64,000 bases of DNA from Verrucomicrobiota bacterium (GCA_003218375.1 QHNH01000013.1:1-64000), one strand, 5' to 3'; counted from the stretch's first letter, positions 43,871 through 53,838 are shown. Made by a program: numbers and translations. The notes: generated by a model from the sequence alone, not told the origin.

Positions 43871-45376
43871 ATGCCAGCTCAACATTCTTCCATGACCGCC
43901 CCGGCGGATGCGAATCCGAGAGTGGATCGGCAGGGGGAGAACGACCCGGCCGCGGCGGGCCCGCAACCGGCTACCGTCTCCAGGATCGCGGGCGAAGAAT
44001 GGCTGGTGGGATTCGCCTGCCTGGCGATCGATGTCATCAGTTGGATTCTTATTTACGGTGCGATCAGTTACGTGCGCCGGGACCAGTTTCTGGTCGGACC
44101 TTTCGAGTTTTTGCTCGTCGATGTGATTCAACTCATTTTCATCTGCCAGGCTATTTTCATGATCGGCGGTTACGACCGCAAGAACGACACGCGGACGCTG
44201 ACCTACATGGCGGAGCACATCCTGGCGATCGCGGGCGCGGCGGCGATCAGCTCGCTGCTGGTCTACGCGGCGGCGACGTTCGACAGTTCGATGAAGCCGA
44301 GTCGTAGTGCCGTGCTGGTCAGCTTTGTGGTGTTTTTGCCCTGGTCGATCCTTTATCGGCGAATCATCTGGAAATATGTTTCGAGCTCGGCCGCGACCCG
44401 CGCCTTTCTGGTGATCGGGAGCGGCGACCTGGCGGCGCGGTTTTACGAAACCTACCGGCAATCGGCGAATCGGCAGCGCCTGGAATTTGTCGACCTCGAG
44501 GGGGAGAGAATCGGGGAGCACATTGCGGGGAGCGGGTCGCCCATTATCGAAGGGAACCTGGCCACAAAGCTGGCGAGCCTGAACGATCGCTACAGTGGGG
44601 TGGTGCTGGCGGAACGCGTCGATCGTATCCCGCCGGAACTGATCGACCGTCTGGTCCGGACGCAATTTCAAAGAACACGCGTCTACACTCTGGAGTCGTT
44701 TTACGAAGCGCATTGGCGCCGGGTGCCGGTGCAATCGATCGATCCGTTCTGGCCGCTGCAAATGGGTTTCCAGCTCGCGCGCAATTCGCCATATCACTAC
44801 TTGAAGCGCTTGTTCGATATCGTCTTTTCGGGTGTGTTATTGGTCCTTTGTTCGCCGTTACTGGTCGTGATCGCAGGCGCGATCTGGTTGGGGAGCGGAC
44901 GGCCGGTTCTATTTCGGCAGCCACGTCTCGGACGCGAAGGTCAATTGTTTACGGTGTTCAAATTCCGCACGATGCGCATGGAGAATGGTCAGGAGGAAGA
45001 CGGAGACATTTACACGCGCGAAGGCGATCCGCGGGTTACGCCGCTGGGACGATGGCTGCGCAAACTCCGGCTCGATGAGCTGCCGCAGCTTTTGAATGTG
45101 CTGCGCGGGGACATGAGCCTGATCGGGCCGCGCGCGGAATGGATCAAATGCGCCGAACGCTACGAGCAGAAGATTCCGTTCTATCATTTCCGGCATCTGG
45201 TCAAGCCGGGGATCACGGGCTGGGCGCAGGTTAACTATCCCTACGGCGAGAGTGACGAAGACGCGATCGAGAAGCTGAAGTACGATCTCTACTACATTCG
45301 CCATTATTCGCTGAAGCTCGACGCGATGATCGTGCTCAAGACGGTGCATACCGTCCTTTTTGGAAAAGGACGATGA
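43871..45376 (+). CDS. Polyprenyl glycosylphosphotransferase (WbaP/WcaJ type), initiating transferase
   Basis: A 501-residue inner-membrane enzyme that transfers a hexose-1-phosphate to undecaprenyl phosphate, the first step of repeat-unit synthesis. Four N-terminal transmembrane helices and a CoA-binding-like domain (RAFLVIGSGDLAARFYETYR) precede the catalytic part: YHYLKRLFDIVFSGVLLVLC, RPVLFRQPRLGREGQLFTVF, KFRTMRMENG, LRKLRLDELPQLLNVLRGDM, SLIGPRAEW and VKPGITGWAQVNYPYG. All are hallmarks of the bacterial sugar transferase family. A 187-base gap precedes it, so it may have its own promoter. Confidence 0.92.
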   Translation: MPAQHSSMTAPADANPRVDRQGENDPAAAGPQPATVSRIAGEEWLVGFACLAIDVISWILIYGAISYVRRDQFLVGPFEFLLVDVIQLIFICQAIFMIGGYDRKNDTRTLTYMAEHILAIAGAAAISSLLVYAAATFDSSMKPSRSAVLVSFVVFLPWSILYRRIIWKYVSSSAATRAFLVIGSGDLAARFYETYRQSANRQRLEFVDLEGERIGEHIAGSGSPIIEGNLATKLASLNDRYSGVVLAERVDRIPPELIDRLVRTQFQRTRVYTLESFYEAHWRRVPVQSIDPFWPLQMGFQLARNSPYHYLKRLFDIVFSGVLLVLCSPLLVVIAGAIWLGSGRPVLFRQPRLGREGQLFTVFKFRTMRMENGQEEDGDIYTREGDPRVTPLGRWLRKLRLDELPQLLNVLRGDMSLIGPRAEWIKCAERYEQKIPFYHFRHLVKPGITGWAQVNYPYGESDEDAIEKLKYDLYYIRHYSLKLDAMIVLKTVHTVLFGKGR

Positions 45377-45382
45377 AAGTCG

Positions 45383-45455
45383 AAATTAGAAAGTAGAAAG
45401 TAGAAAACGGGGCGGAAAAAAGGTTTTCTACTTTAGCCTATCTACTTTCTACTTG
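45383..45455. repeat. Empty inverted heptamer-array pair
   Basis: GAAATTAGAAAGTAGAAAGT and on (45383-45409) faces TTTTCTACTTTAGCCTATCT and following units (45424-45454). The loop is only about 14 bases. It fills the space between the initiating transferase and the O-antigen-ligase-like gene. Confidence 0.83.
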
Positions 45456-45462
45456 GGGCCGA

Positions 45463-46842
45463 ATGCCCTGGCGACGTGTTATTGGAACGATAAGAAGCCG
45501 CGGTTCGCTTCGTGGATTAGCTCGCTGGCTCTTCCTGGTCACGCTCGTTGTGGCGCCGTGGCTCTATGGAAGCACGACCGCGCTTGGCATAGCGCTCGTC
45601 GATGGGATGCTTGGCGTGGCGCTGATGCTCTGGGCCGCTTCACTCTCAGTGGATCGCCGGTGGCCGATGGTGCCGCGCGCGCTGTTGGTGATTGCGTTGG
45701 TTATTCTCCTCCAGGGCTGGTGGATGGTCGTGAACGCGCATGCCATCTACGATTCGACCTTCGGCGTCTTCGCTCCGGTTCGTTCCCTTCTGCCGATGGC
45801 GGCCGGTTCGGCCGATTACATTCTTAGTTATACCTGGATGTTGCGCGCGACGGCGTTGCTTGGGGCCGCCTGTCTCGTGGCGGAACTTGTCCAACGTCCG
45901 GTGTGGTTGGTGCGATTCTGGTATGCCGTTGCGATCGCGGGGGGATCGATCGCGTTGTTCGGATTGATCCAGAAAGGAACGGGCGCGCGAATGATTTTCT
46001 GGCAATCCGCGCAGCCAAGAGATTCGCAGTACTTTTTTGCGACCTATTATTATCATGCAAACGCCGGGGCCTTCCTGAACCTGGTCGTGCCGGTAATCGC
46101 GGGATTCGCCATCTGGACCGTCGCGCGGGGGGCGAGTCCGACGGCGCGGATGCTAAGCGTGACAACTGGCCTCTTCGTGATCATCGGGGTTTTCTCCAAT
46201 ACATCGCGCGTGGCGCAGGTAATCGGAGCTGTGATCGTTGTTACCTTACTCGCGGCGGTCATACGTCCCGTAGCGCGGCTCTTCGTGAAATCGGAAAAGG
46301 GAGGGATGGTCCTGGCCGCGGTGCTAGTGTTGGTGGCCGGCCTGGCGGTAGCTCAGGCGGTGCATCTCGATCGGCCGATCATGCGCTGGCAGCAGTTCGT
46401 AAAGCAATTGCCCGCGGATGACCGCTGGAGTGCGGACCGGGTCGCGCTCGCCGCCATCAGGGACGCCAAGCTATTCGGATTCGGGTCCGGAACCTTTCGC
46501 GTGGTCTTTCCCCATTACCAGGAGAAGTCCGCGCCACCTCTGGGCGGGATCTGGAGGTTTCTGCATAACGATTATCTGCAGACGATCCTGGAATGGGGAT
46601 GGCTGGGAAGTGCCGCCATCGGCGCGCTTTTCTTTGGCGGAATTGGTCTAGGTATCCGCAATTACGTCAGAGCCGCAGGCTGGAGCACTCGTCAACGGAT
46701 TCTCCTGCCCTGCACCCTTCTGGCGCTCTGCGGCGTGGCGATTCATGCCGCCGTCGATTTCCCGCTGCAGATTCTGTCGATCCAACTGCTCGTCGCCAGT
46801 TACCTCGGGGTGTGCTGGGGATCTTCGAGTTGGGGTAAGTAG
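45463..46842 (+). CDS. O-antigen ligase/polymerase-like membrane protein
   Basis: A 459-residue multi-pass protein with 10-12 hydrophobic helices and the large periplasmic loop typical of the O-antigen ligase (Wzy_C/WaaL) family near residues 330-380: [20 protein letters not shown], then [11 protein letters not shown] and [20 protein letters not shown]. His in HNDYLQ is the usual conserved residue. It may ligate or polymerise the polysaccharide; a separate Wzy-like protein is at 38315-39547. The last codons GK and the TAG stop come from a heptamer array. Confidence 0.82.
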   Translation: MPWRRVIGTIRSRGSLRGLARWLFLVTLVVAPWLYGSTTALGIALVDGMLGVALMLWAASLSVDRRWPMVPRALLVIALVILLQGWWMVVNAHAIYDSTFGVFAPVRSLLPMAAGSADYILSYTWMLRATALLGAACLVAELVQRPVWLVRFWYAVAIAGGSIALFGLIQKGTGARMIFWQSAQPRDSQYFFATYYYHANAGAFLNLVVPVIAGFAIWTVARGASPTARMLSVTTGLFVIIGVFSNTSRVAQVIGAVIVVTLLAAVIRPVARLFVKSEKGGMVLAAVLVLVAGLAVAQAVHLDRPIMRWQQFVKQLPADDRWSADRVALAAIRDAKLFGFGSGTFRVVFPHYQEKSAPPLGGIWRFLHNDYLQTILEWGWLGSAAIGALFFGGIGLGIRNYVRAAGWSTRQRILLPCTLLALCGVAIHAAVDFPLQILSIQLLVASYLGVCWGSSSWGK

Positions 46843-47000
46843 GAAGTAGAAAGTAGGAATGAAGAGGTCGGAGGTCCCGCCTTTGCTGAAGCCACGGCGT
46901 GGCGAGCAGAGGTCGGCCTGCCAAGCCGTAGCCTTGGCGTAGGCTGGAGGCCGGATAACCAATAACCGATAACTCGCGCACAGCGCGCCCAACCTACTTT
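46838..47000. repeat. Repeat-filled convergent spacer: heptamer array, GCCAAGG palindrome and remnants
   Basis: The left arm GTAAGTAGGAAGTAGAAAGT (46837-46856) supplies the TAG stop of the ligase-like gene. A remnant right arm CCTACTTTTTG at 46992-47002 supplies the TAG stop of the wzc-like gene. Between them lie GCCACGGCGTGGC, CTGCCAAGCCGTAGCCTTGG and the AACCAATAACCGATAACTCG type repeat. No gene is present. Confidence 0.72.
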
Positions 47001-49453
47001 TTGCGTCTCTTTTTCCGGTCAGGTTTATCGGCGTATCCGCCGGTGTAGGAACCTTCGCCGGCGCCGTAACCGTGTGACGCATAATAATAGTAGTAGTCTG
47101 TTCCTCGATTGCGCGGGAGACGATTGAGAACCACACCGGCGGGCCGGGTCCCAGTTCCAGCGAGAAGCAAGACCGCGCGTTGCACGGCGTTGCGCGCGGT
47201 GCGCCTTGCCCGCACGACCATGCAGACAGTCTGCACGAAAGGCGTCATGAGAAGGGTGTCGCTCACGGCAAGAACGGGCGCGCTATCGATCACGACGCGA
47301 TCGTAGAGCTTCGCGGCTTCGGTCACGAGTTCAGCAAAGGAATGGCCGCTCAAGAGCTCGGCTGGGTTAGGTGCACGGCGGCCCCCGGCGAGAACGGAGA
47401 GTTGTCCGCCGGTCGCCGTCACCGTGCTGGTAGCCGAGGGAGAGCTGGTCCCGATTATATCCACGTCGCGCGCCGAGACGACACGCACCGCATCTCCCAG
47501 CGGGACGTCACCCACGAGGTAATCGACGATTCCATATTGCTCGGCGTCCTTGGCTTCCTCGCCGCCCTCGGGTCCGATGTGGCGGAAAATCTTGTGCAGG
47601 CTGGGGCGGCGCAAGTCGCCGTCGATCAGCAGAACGCGGTGGCCCTGCTGGGCGAGCGAGAGGGAGTAGTTCGCACTCGTGAAGCTCTTGCCCTCGTTAG
47701 GCAGAGCGCTGGTGAACAAGAAAATCTTTCGCTCTTCCTCCGGACCGAGGAGCGAGAGCGCGGCCCGGAGATTTCGGAAAGCTTCGGCGGCCGGACCTTC
47801 GGGCGCTTCGGCAACGAGGCGGTAACTGGACGTCCCGAGCGGCGCGTCGGGTTTTTCCTCGCCTCCGCTTGATTCGGTCCGCGACACTTCCGGAACCGCC
47901 GCCAACACCGGCAGAGCGAAAGTCGTTTCGGCCTGGTCCACGGTCTTGATCGATCGGTCGAGCGCGTTGGCGCCGAAGATGGTGGCAAGGCCTGCCGCAA
48001 TTCCACCGAGTAATCCGAGCACGATCACCCGCATCGGGTTCGGGCTCACCGGTGCGCTCGGCAAGGGCGAATGCTCGATGACACTTACGGCATTCGTCTT
48101 CGTTCCCTTGGTGAGATCCGTTTCCTTGATTTGCCGGAGAACGCTTTCGTAAAGAGCCCGATCCGTATCCGCCTGGCGCGCCAGCTCCTGATATCCGATG
48201 GCCGCCTTGTTCAAGGCCAGCGCTGCTTTCTCCTGTTCCCCGGCCGCGGCGCGTAACGAATCCTCAGTCGTGCGCGCCTGCTCGATTGCATTTCGCAGAA
48301 GAGCCGGCTGCTGGAGCACGGTTTGCTTCAAGGCTGCGCGGGCCTCATTCAGCGCGGCCCTGGCAGCAAGCATCCGCGGATGTTTTTCTTTGTAACGCTG
48401 GCCTAAGGTGGCCAGGGCGGTTTCGATCTGACTCAGGTCGCGCCGGCGTTCGATAACAGCCGGGGCCACGGCGATGCTTGGCAGCGCAAGCAAAGCCTCG
48501 AGATTATCGCCGGTTCCTTCGATCTGGGCCAGTTCGCCCTCGAGGCGGACGCGTTCTGCTTTCGCCGCGGTCGCCTTCGTATTGAGTTCCTGAAGTTTCT
48601 CTTCCACCATTCCGCTGCGGGGAGCATTCTGTTGACCGGTGTTGGAATTGGCGCCGCCGCCGAGTTGGAGTGCGTCCGGAGTTTTCGCCTTGTACTCGGC
48701 CACGGCGGCTTCACTCTTCTGAAGGTTCGCCTTCAGCCGCTCCTCTTCTTCGAGTAAGTAGCGCAGAGTATCCTCGGCAAAATTCGCACGCCGTTCGATC
48801 GAGCTTCGAATGTATTCGCGGCCGACTGCTTCCGAGAGGCGTTGCGCGAGCGCGGGATCTTGATTGACGACGAATAAGTCGATCAAACGCGTGCCTCGGC
48901 GGACCACGGGCTTAACCATGCCGGAAAGCGCGCCGCCCAAGGCCTGCTCGGTCTGCGTCAGGGCGGTTTCAGCAGTCGTTGTTTTGGCGGCACTTTCTTT
49001 CCTGGGCGGGGCGCTCTTGGTAATGCCCAGCAACGCTTTGCCTTCATCCTCCGCCAATCCTTCCGACCGAATCACCCGGGCCAGGAGGGTGCGGTTCGTC
49101 AGATTCTGCTCGATCGTTCGCAGGGCGTCCTGGCTGGCTAGAAACGCGGAACGCATCCGGCTCGCTCCGTCGTCGCTTCGCACCAGCGTGGGTTCCTGGA
49201 TGTCCACTTCCAGGACGATGTGTCCCTGGTACAGTTTGGGCGTCCGGGCCAGATATCCGAAGGCAAGAAAGAGACCTGCGATAGTGCAGAGGATCAGGAT
49301 CCAAAGCTTCTCGAGGATCGTGTGCCAGAGATGACGGAAATCGGTGCGATGACGCGTTTCGAAACCGAGGTTGCCTAACGAGGGGTTTGGAGCCGGGATG
49401 GGGTCGCGCCTGGGCGGCGGGTTCTGAGCGGCTGAAATCGTGGGTGGGTTCAT
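46994..49453 (-). CDS. Wzc-type polysaccharide co-polymerase / tyrosine kinase
   Basis: A protein of about 819 residues starting at MNPPTISAAQNP, with GAGG about nine bases before the ATG. An N-terminal Wzz domain has helices at LWILILCTIAGLFLAFGYLA and, after a long coiled-coil periplasmic part, near VIVLGLLGGIAAGLATIFGA. The cytoplasmic BY-kinase domain shows Walker A SALPNEGKSFTSAN, Walker A' VLLIDGDLRRPSLHKIF and Walker B DRVVIDSAPVLA. The C-terminus is a tyrosine cluster (TDYYYYYASHGYGAGEG) for autophosphorylation, followed by a basic tail. It controls polymer length and export with the Wza homologue just upstream. Confidence 0.9.
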   Translation of the reverse strand: MNPPTISAAQNPPPRRDPIPAPNPSLGNLGFETRHRTDFRHLWHTILEKLWILILCTIAGLFLAFGYLARTPKLYQGHIVLEVDIQEPTLVRSDDGASRMRSAFLASQDALRTIEQNLTNRTLLARVIRSEGLAEDEGKALLGITKSAPPRKESAAKTTTAETALTQTEQALGGALSGMVKPVVRRGTRLIDLFVVNQDPALAQRLSEAVGREYIRSSIERRANFAEDTLRYLLEEEERLKANLQKSEAAVAEYKAKTPDALQLGGGANSNTGQQNAPRSGMVEEKLQELNTKATAAKAERVRLEGELAQIEGTGDNLEALLALPSIAVAPAVIERRRDLSQIETALATLGQRYKEKHPRMLAARAALNEARAALKQTVLQQPALLRNAIEQARTTEDSLRAAAGEQEKAALALNKAAIGYQELARQADTDRALYESVLRQIKETDLTKGTKTNAVSVIEHSPLPSAPVSPNPMRVIVLGLLGGIAAGLATIFGANALDRSIKTVDQAETTFALPVLAAVPEVSRTESSGGEEKPDAPLGTSSYRLVAEAPEGPAAEAFRNLRAALSLLGPEEERKIFLFTSALPNEGKSFTSANYSLSLAQQGHRVLLIDGDLRRPSLHKIFRHIGPEGGEEAKDAEQYGIVDYLVGDVPLGDAVRVVSARDVDIIGTSSPSATSTVTATGGQLSVLAGGRRAPNPAELLSGHSFAELVTEAAKLYDRVVIDSAPVLAVSDTLLMTPFVQTVCMVVRARRTARNAVQRAVLLLAGTGTRPAGVVLNRLPRNRGTDYYYYYASHGYGAGEGSYTGGYADKPDRKKRRKK

Positions 49454-49464
49454 CGCTGGAGACC

Positions 49465-50202
49465 TCAAAAGATGCTTTCGCCCACCGTGATGGTGTCGCC
49501 CGGCAGCACTTTGAAACTGCTGTTCGAGCCTCCGGCGCCGCGGGCCAGGCGTTTGCCGTCCACCTTCAGAATCTGATCGCCGCTTGGTCCCTGGCGGCGC
49601 ACGGTGATGCGTTCCGGCGCCGCGATGCGCGTGTAACCGCCGGCCATGGCAACGGCCTCAAGCAGGTCGATGCCGCCGGGACTACCTTCCGGCATCTCGA
49701 AACTTCCAGGCCGGTTGACCTGACCAAGCATCGTGAAGCGGCGTTTTGCGTAACCCACCAGCGACACGTTGACTTTTGGGTTCACCAGATAGTCACGGGC
49801 GTAGAGTTCGGTGACCCGGGCCGTCGCCTGGGTAAGCGTCAATCCGGAAAGGTGGACCGAGCCGAGCAGCGGCAGACTGAGATTGCCTTCGGCATTGAGC
49901 CGGCCGTTCGTGCGCAAATCCTCTTCGCCGAAAACTTCCACGGCCACCTGGTCGTTCGCACTCAAGACATAACCGGACGGGGCGGTCACGGCATTGGTGG
50001 TAACGTTTGGCGCTGTAGTTGCGGGAGGCGGGAGCAGGTTGCGCCCCGAATCCGGCGCAACCGTAGGCGATTGGGCGACCGCGCTGAAAGGCACCAGGCT
50101 CAGCGCAATCACAAGCGCGCACGATCCCGCGGCGAGAGATCGGAAGAGCGCCAGGTCTCCCTTAAAACGTAAGCGAAGTGCGGAAGCCAACCTGATTGTC
50201 AT
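49465..50202 (-). CDS. Wza-type polysaccharide export protein
   Basis: A protein of about 245 residues beginning MTIRLASALRLRF; a TTG nine bases upstream is the outer ORF limit. The signal peptide is SLAAGSCALVIALSLVPFSA. The Poly_export domain shows YVLSANDQVAVEVFGEEDLR, LNAEGNLSLPLLGSVHLSGL and LVNPKVNVSLVGYAKRRFTM, followed by a SLBB-like region (LGQVNRPGSFEMPEG, LLEAVAMAGGYTRIA). No lipobox Cys is seen, unlike E. coli Wza. Its start lies inside the 3' end of the beta-barrel gene, indicating co-transcription; a second neighbour is Wzc. Confidence 0.9.
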   Translation of the reverse strand: MTIRLASALRLRFKGDLALFRSLAAGSCALVIALSLVPFSAVAQSPTVAPDSGRNLLPPPATTAPNVTTNAVTAPSGYVLSANDQVAVEVFGEEDLRTNGRLNAEGNLSLPLLGSVHLSGLTLTQATARVTELYARDYLVNPKVNVSLVGYAKRRFTMLGQVNRPGSFEMPEGSPGGIDLLEAVAMAGGYTRIAAPERITVRRQGPSGDQILKVDGKRLARGAGGSNSSFKVLPGDTITVGESIF

Positions 50203-51544
50203 GGAAACCAAATACCTCTAATGAGCTGTCGTTTGCCCGGTGCAAATAATACGCGCCCACGCTCCAGAATCTAGTCACCCTGACCGTAATGGAAGGTTCG
50301 ACGAAAAAATAATTATCGGTGCGGCCGGATCCCGCTGCCGCAACGGCGCTGAAGTAGTCCGAGTTTTCGTAGCCCACCCCGACCCCAAGGTAAACGCGGT
50401 TGAACATCCGTTGCTGCACGTTCGCGGTGAAATTCGTGGTAGCGAAATCCTGCCCGGCGAGGACGGCGGAATTCAGCATGCGCCGATTCGCGGTGAGAGA
50501 GAGGGTCGTGCCGTCAAACGGCAGATAGTTCAGACCGATGTCGAAAACCGGTGACGTGTAACGATCGCGGCCGGCGCCCTCAAACTCACGGAATTCAACG
50601 CCAGCCGAGGCGCGGACATCGATCTTACCCGTGAGTTGATAAGTGAAGCGCGCGTTGACCTGCTCAAAAGTCTGATCCGGAGTGGGTGAGTCGACGATAT
50701 TCGAACCGAAGGTGCCGCCGAGGCCGACGACAAGCTTCGGACCATAATTGTAATTGAGGAAAAGATTTCCCGAGATCGTGCTCGAGCTGATAAGACTCTG
50801 GTAATCCGAAGCCGTGTAATCACCGCCGACGGAGAGAGAGGTTTTGCCGGTGAGATAATAGGCTGCGTTTGCGTGGGTCGTGTAAATATTGAAACGCGTC
50901 CGCCCGGCCACATCCAGATTGACCTGCTGGCTGAAGTCGCCGCCCGAATTCAAACTCCGGATGTCCGTGCCATCGAGGATCTGGATGGATTGAGTGAGGT
51001 TCAACGTGAGCCGATTCATCTGGTATTGGCTTTCGAGCTGAAACACGTGCTGCAAGGCATTGTTTTCGGAATGGTCCGCAAACAAAAACAGGCTCGCGAG
51101 GTAGTTCAGCGCGAGAAAGTTTGCTTCGCGTGAAACGATGTCCCCGAAGGCGAGAGTAATGGAGGGTTCAATGGCGGTGTAAAAATCCGATTCCCGGACG
51201 CCCTGGGAAATATTGATATTGTCGTCGTAAACGCTGTGGATGTTCAGACGCAGCTCATAATGGAAACGGCGTGGGATCCCGGAATCCACCCTGGCGGGGT
51301 CCACCCTGGCATTCACGGAATCCGTCGGCGCTACCGGAAGCGGAGGGTTCAGGTCGCTGCTTAAATCCGTTGACTGTTCCGGCGCGATTGCCGAACTGGG
51401 ATCGACCGTCTCGACCGCCGCGTACCGCAGCGCCTCCTGGGCTCGAAGCAGGGTCGGGAAAAAGGAAAGATTTCCCAGGAAGACCGCGAGAGCGCCCACC
51501 AGAACGAAGGGCAGCGAGCGGTTTCGAATTCGTTTGGGATCCAT
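50162..51544 (-). CDS. Outer-membrane beta-barrel protein (BBP2-like)
   Basis: This 460-residue protein is taken from MDPKRIRNRSLPFVLVGALA, which gives a signal peptide; the ORF extends 25 residues further. After a disordered region the chain is built of alternating amphipathic strands (HYELRLNIHSVYDDNINISQ, SLSVGGDYTASDYQSLISSS, YNYGPKLVVGLGGTFG) and ends in a Phe, as outer-membrane barrels do (NQVGFRTSLTF). Similar putative porins are encoded in exosortase-linked EPS clusters. It may be an export channel or barrel partner for Wza. Confidence 0.75.
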   Translation of the reverse strand: MDPKRIRNRSLPFVLVGALAVFLGNLSFFPTLLRAQEALRYAAVETVDPSSAIAPEQSTDLSSDLNPPLPVAPTDSVNARVDPARVDSGIPRRFHYELRLNIHSVYDDNINISQGVRESDFYTAIEPSITLAFGDIVSREANFLALNYLASLFLFADHSENNALQHVFQLESQYQMNRLTLNLTQSIQILDGTDIRSLNSGGDFSQQVNLDVAGRTRFNIYTTHANAAYYLTGKTSLSVGGDYTASDYQSLISSSTISGNLFLNYNYGPKLVVGLGGTFGSNIVDSPTPDQTFEQVNARFTYQLTGKIDVRASAGVEFREFEGAGRDRYTSPVFDIGLNYLPFDGTTLSLTANRRMLNSAVLAGQDFATTNFTANVQQRMFNRVYLGVGVGYENSDYFSAVAAAGSGRTDNYFFVEPSITVRVTRFWSVGAYYLHRANDSSLEVFGFHDNQVGFRTSLTF

Positions 51545-51641
51545 CCGGCTGGATAATTCGACGCGAAACACGTGATTGCAAACCATCTCTGCAGGAGAGA
51601 TTGGACGATGGAGATTCACGGCCGTCTCAATCCGGATGCGA

Positions 51642-52304
51642 TCAGTGCGATGACGGGGGCTGCTCTGGAGAAATGACTTCGCCGGTGAGACGAAGATCTA
51701 CGACGTTTGCAGGGTTGAGCGTGCCACTTCCATGCCACGGCTCCGCATCCGAGTCATTTACGACTAACGAAAGAAGAGAGACGGAGAAATAGGTTTCAAG
51801 CCGGGCGATCTGCGACCGTTGTTCCGGAGCGGCCGCGCTCGCGGCGGCGATGATGCAACTACTAAGGTGGGGCTTGGCTTTGATCGCCGCCGCGGCGATC
51901 GCCACCGCGGAATCGGGATTCGCGGCGGTTGTCACGCTAACCAGACGCGCGACGGCCGCGCAGCTTACCTCTCGGTTATGACACCCCATTATCCTCACTG
52001 TATTCGCGACGATTTTCGCAGCCACATCCGGTCGCACCTGGATCGCGGCCGCCGCGTACTCGGGCAGGTCGCGTTGTTTGACTCGAACGGCTACGGCGGT
52101 GAAAGCCTGGAGGAAAACAGCACGTGGAGCATTGGCCGTGTTCGTCGCACCGCCCGCGATGACGGCCTCCGTGATTTCATCCCGGGGCGCGGCGATCGAT
52201 GAAGCGCTAAAAGCAGCGAGTCCGAGCAAGACAAGCGAGAGGGACGCAAGACGGCTGCGGCCGAATTCGGACAACTGCCGACAGGTCGGAGTAAAAATTT
52301 GCAC
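51642..52304 (-). CDS. Hypothetical Ala-rich secreted protein
   Basis: A 220-residue protein starting at GTG, with a signal-peptide-like region (SRLASLSLVLLGLAAFSASS, cleavage near SIAAP). The mature part is Ala/Val-rich and helical, with a repeated theme of the type ...VAAKIV...CAAVARLVS...AVAIAAAAIKA. No family was recognised. The context, upstream of the beta-barrel, Wza and Wzc genes on the same strand, suggests a role in or near the export apparatus. Confidence 0.65.
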   Translation of the reverse strand: MQIFTPTCRQLSEFGRSRLASLSLVLLGLAAFSASSIAAPRDEITEAVIAGGATNTANAPRAVFLQAFTAVAVRVKQRDLPEYAAAAIQVRPDVAAKIVANTVRIMGCHNREVSCAAVARLVSVTTAANPDSAVAIAAAAIKAKPHLSSCIIAAASAAAPEQRSQIARLETYFSVSLLSLVVNDSDAEPWHGSGTLNPANVVDLRLTGEVISPEQPPSSH

Positions 52305-52361
52305 GCAGACCCAAATAGCTACTTCCGAGCCTGCCTCTCAGGAAAAATAGAATCCGGGGGC

Positions 52362-53084
52362 TCAAGGTTTCCAGGGCAATGTCGCACGCTTGGCCATGGC
52401 CAGTGCCATAAGTTGGCGCTCGACCTCGAGCGCGTTGGAGATGGCTTGTTGCCCGGCGGCGGTCGTCGTCGCCGGTACGAGAGTCGTCCCACGCGCCGCC
52501 GATTCCGCGACGAATCCAGCCTCCACCAAAACTGGCGGACCCGCATTGGACGGCTCGAACGTCACCATTCCGCTCGCGCAAGCGACGCGCACGGCTTCGT
52601 TCGTCACCACCAGGCGAACCACGCAGCTGAACTTGGCGATGAGAGTTCCGTGCGGAGTTACGGCAATGAATTCCGAGACTCCTTCGGCGCCTTGATAGGC
52701 GATGGTGATCGTCCCGGTGGCCAAACGGCACCGCACGGTTCGGGCTTCCATTTCGTCTTCTGTCTCATTGCCATCCTTCCTCAGGTTCAGATTAGCGATT
52801 TCGACCGTACTGTTTTCGGATAGATGAACGAGTGCGTTTGTGAGGCAGGCGATTTGGGCTGACGAATCCGTCGAGGTGTGAATGATCGTTCCGGGACAAA
52901 CTGGCGGGCCCGGATCAGTTCCGGATAGCGCAACTACCCGTTGGCCGTCGGCCGTAACAGCCCCCTCGACCGCCAGGACAACCGCGCAGACTTGATGTGT
53001 CGTATTTCCGGTACAACCAGTCAAAAGCAGAGATACGGCTGCGATTCGCAGGCAGTAAGTGCGACCTCCTCCAGAGCTTGGCAT
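52362..53084 (-). CDS. FecR-like domain lipoprotein
   Basis: A 240-residue protein with a lipobox (LLLTGC near residue 24), so probably a lipoprotein. The middle has CAVVLAVEGAVTADGQRVVA, then GTIIHTSTDSSAQIACLTNA, LVHLSENSTVEIANLNL and VTPHGTLIAKFSCVV, a pattern of the FecR/periplasmic beta-domain type. A helix at the end (ISNALEVERQLMALAMAKRA) follows a Thr/Ala linker. FecR-like domains often bind envelope or signalling partners; the function here is unproven. Confidence 0.7.
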   Translation of the reverse strand: MPSSGGGRTYCLRIAAVSLLLTGCTGNTTHQVCAVVLAVEGAVTADGQRVVALSGTDPGPPVCPGTIIHTSTDSSAQIACLTNALVHLSENSTVEIANLNLRKDGNETEDEMEARTVRCRLATGTITIAYQGAEGVSEFIAVTPHGTLIAKFSCVVRLVVTNEAVRVACASGMVTFEPSNAGPPVLVEAGFVAESAARGTTLVPATTTAAGQQAISNALEVERQLMALAMAKRATLPWKP

Positions 53085-53157
53085 ACCGAAATCTCATTCG
53101 ACCACCGCGGGCTTCGGTGAATTACTCCGGAGGCGATGCCGGATAGGCCGGCGAAGG

Positions 53158-53646
53158 TTATTTGTTCGGGCGAGGACCGGTGCAGGTGGCGCCTGTGTTG
53201 CCGGTTTTGTTCGTGCAGTCGTAGGCCACCGCCGGATCGCCGTGCTGCATATGGGCATTCGCCGCGGACGGCGGAAGGCAAAGAATCATTCCGTTGTGAC
53301 AAACCGCCTGATTGTTCTTTGGCGGCTTTTCCGGCGAATTGCTGCTGGTGAGGCCGTAGTCGATCGGTAAGGGACAAGGCGAACTCGTGCTGGCGACGGT
53401 GGCAGTGGGACTAGGTGCGATGATTGGAGTGGGAGATGCGGCGGTGGGCGATGGCGTCGGGGAGGGAGCGGGAGTCGCGCTGGGTGTGGGTGAGGCCACG
53501 GGACCCGGGGTGGGTGACGGTTTCGGTGTTGGTGTAGGAGAAGACTTCGCGGCCATCATGATCGAAGGCGCCCCTAGAAGAAGACAAGCGGCAAATCCAA
53601 GCAACAGGGGCACGATATGGCGATTATTTTTCGACGAAGTATTCAC
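53158..53646 (-). CDS. Secreted protein with Pro/Thr/Ser-rich stalk
   Basis: This 162-residue protein starts at GTG. A signal peptide (IVPLLLGFAACLLLGAPSIM, cleavage near MMAAKS) is followed by a long PTPTPKPSPTPGP / SPTPSATPAPSPTPSP low-complexity stalk. A short Cys-containing C-terminal domain follows (CPLPIDYGLTS, AVCHNGMILCLPPSAANAHM, YDCTNKTGNTGATC). CHNGMILCLPPSA with the conserved Cys/His resembles a small module seen in secreted proteins, but no function is known to me. Confidence 0.7.
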   Translation of the reverse strand: MNTSSKNNRHIVPLLLGFAACLLLGAPSIMMAAKSSPTPTPKPSPTPGPVASPTPSATPAPSPTPSPTAASPTPIIAPSPTATVASTSSPCPLPIDYGLTSSNSPEKPPKNNQAVCHNGMILCLPPSAANAHMQHGDPAVAYDCTNKTGNTGATCTGPRPNK

Positions 53647-53838
53647 GATAATTTAAGCAGTTAATGTCCGTTGTGGAACTTGAGGACGCCGATGATACAA
53701 ATCGACTTGAGCCATGCAAGCTTATTTCTTTTTGGGGACATTATCTGAATTCGGGGCCCCTGGAGTCGACTGAAAGTGGCGCCTGCATAAGAAACAGGCT
53801 TGGCAAATCGATCAGGGCGACGTAGAAACTGACTTCGC

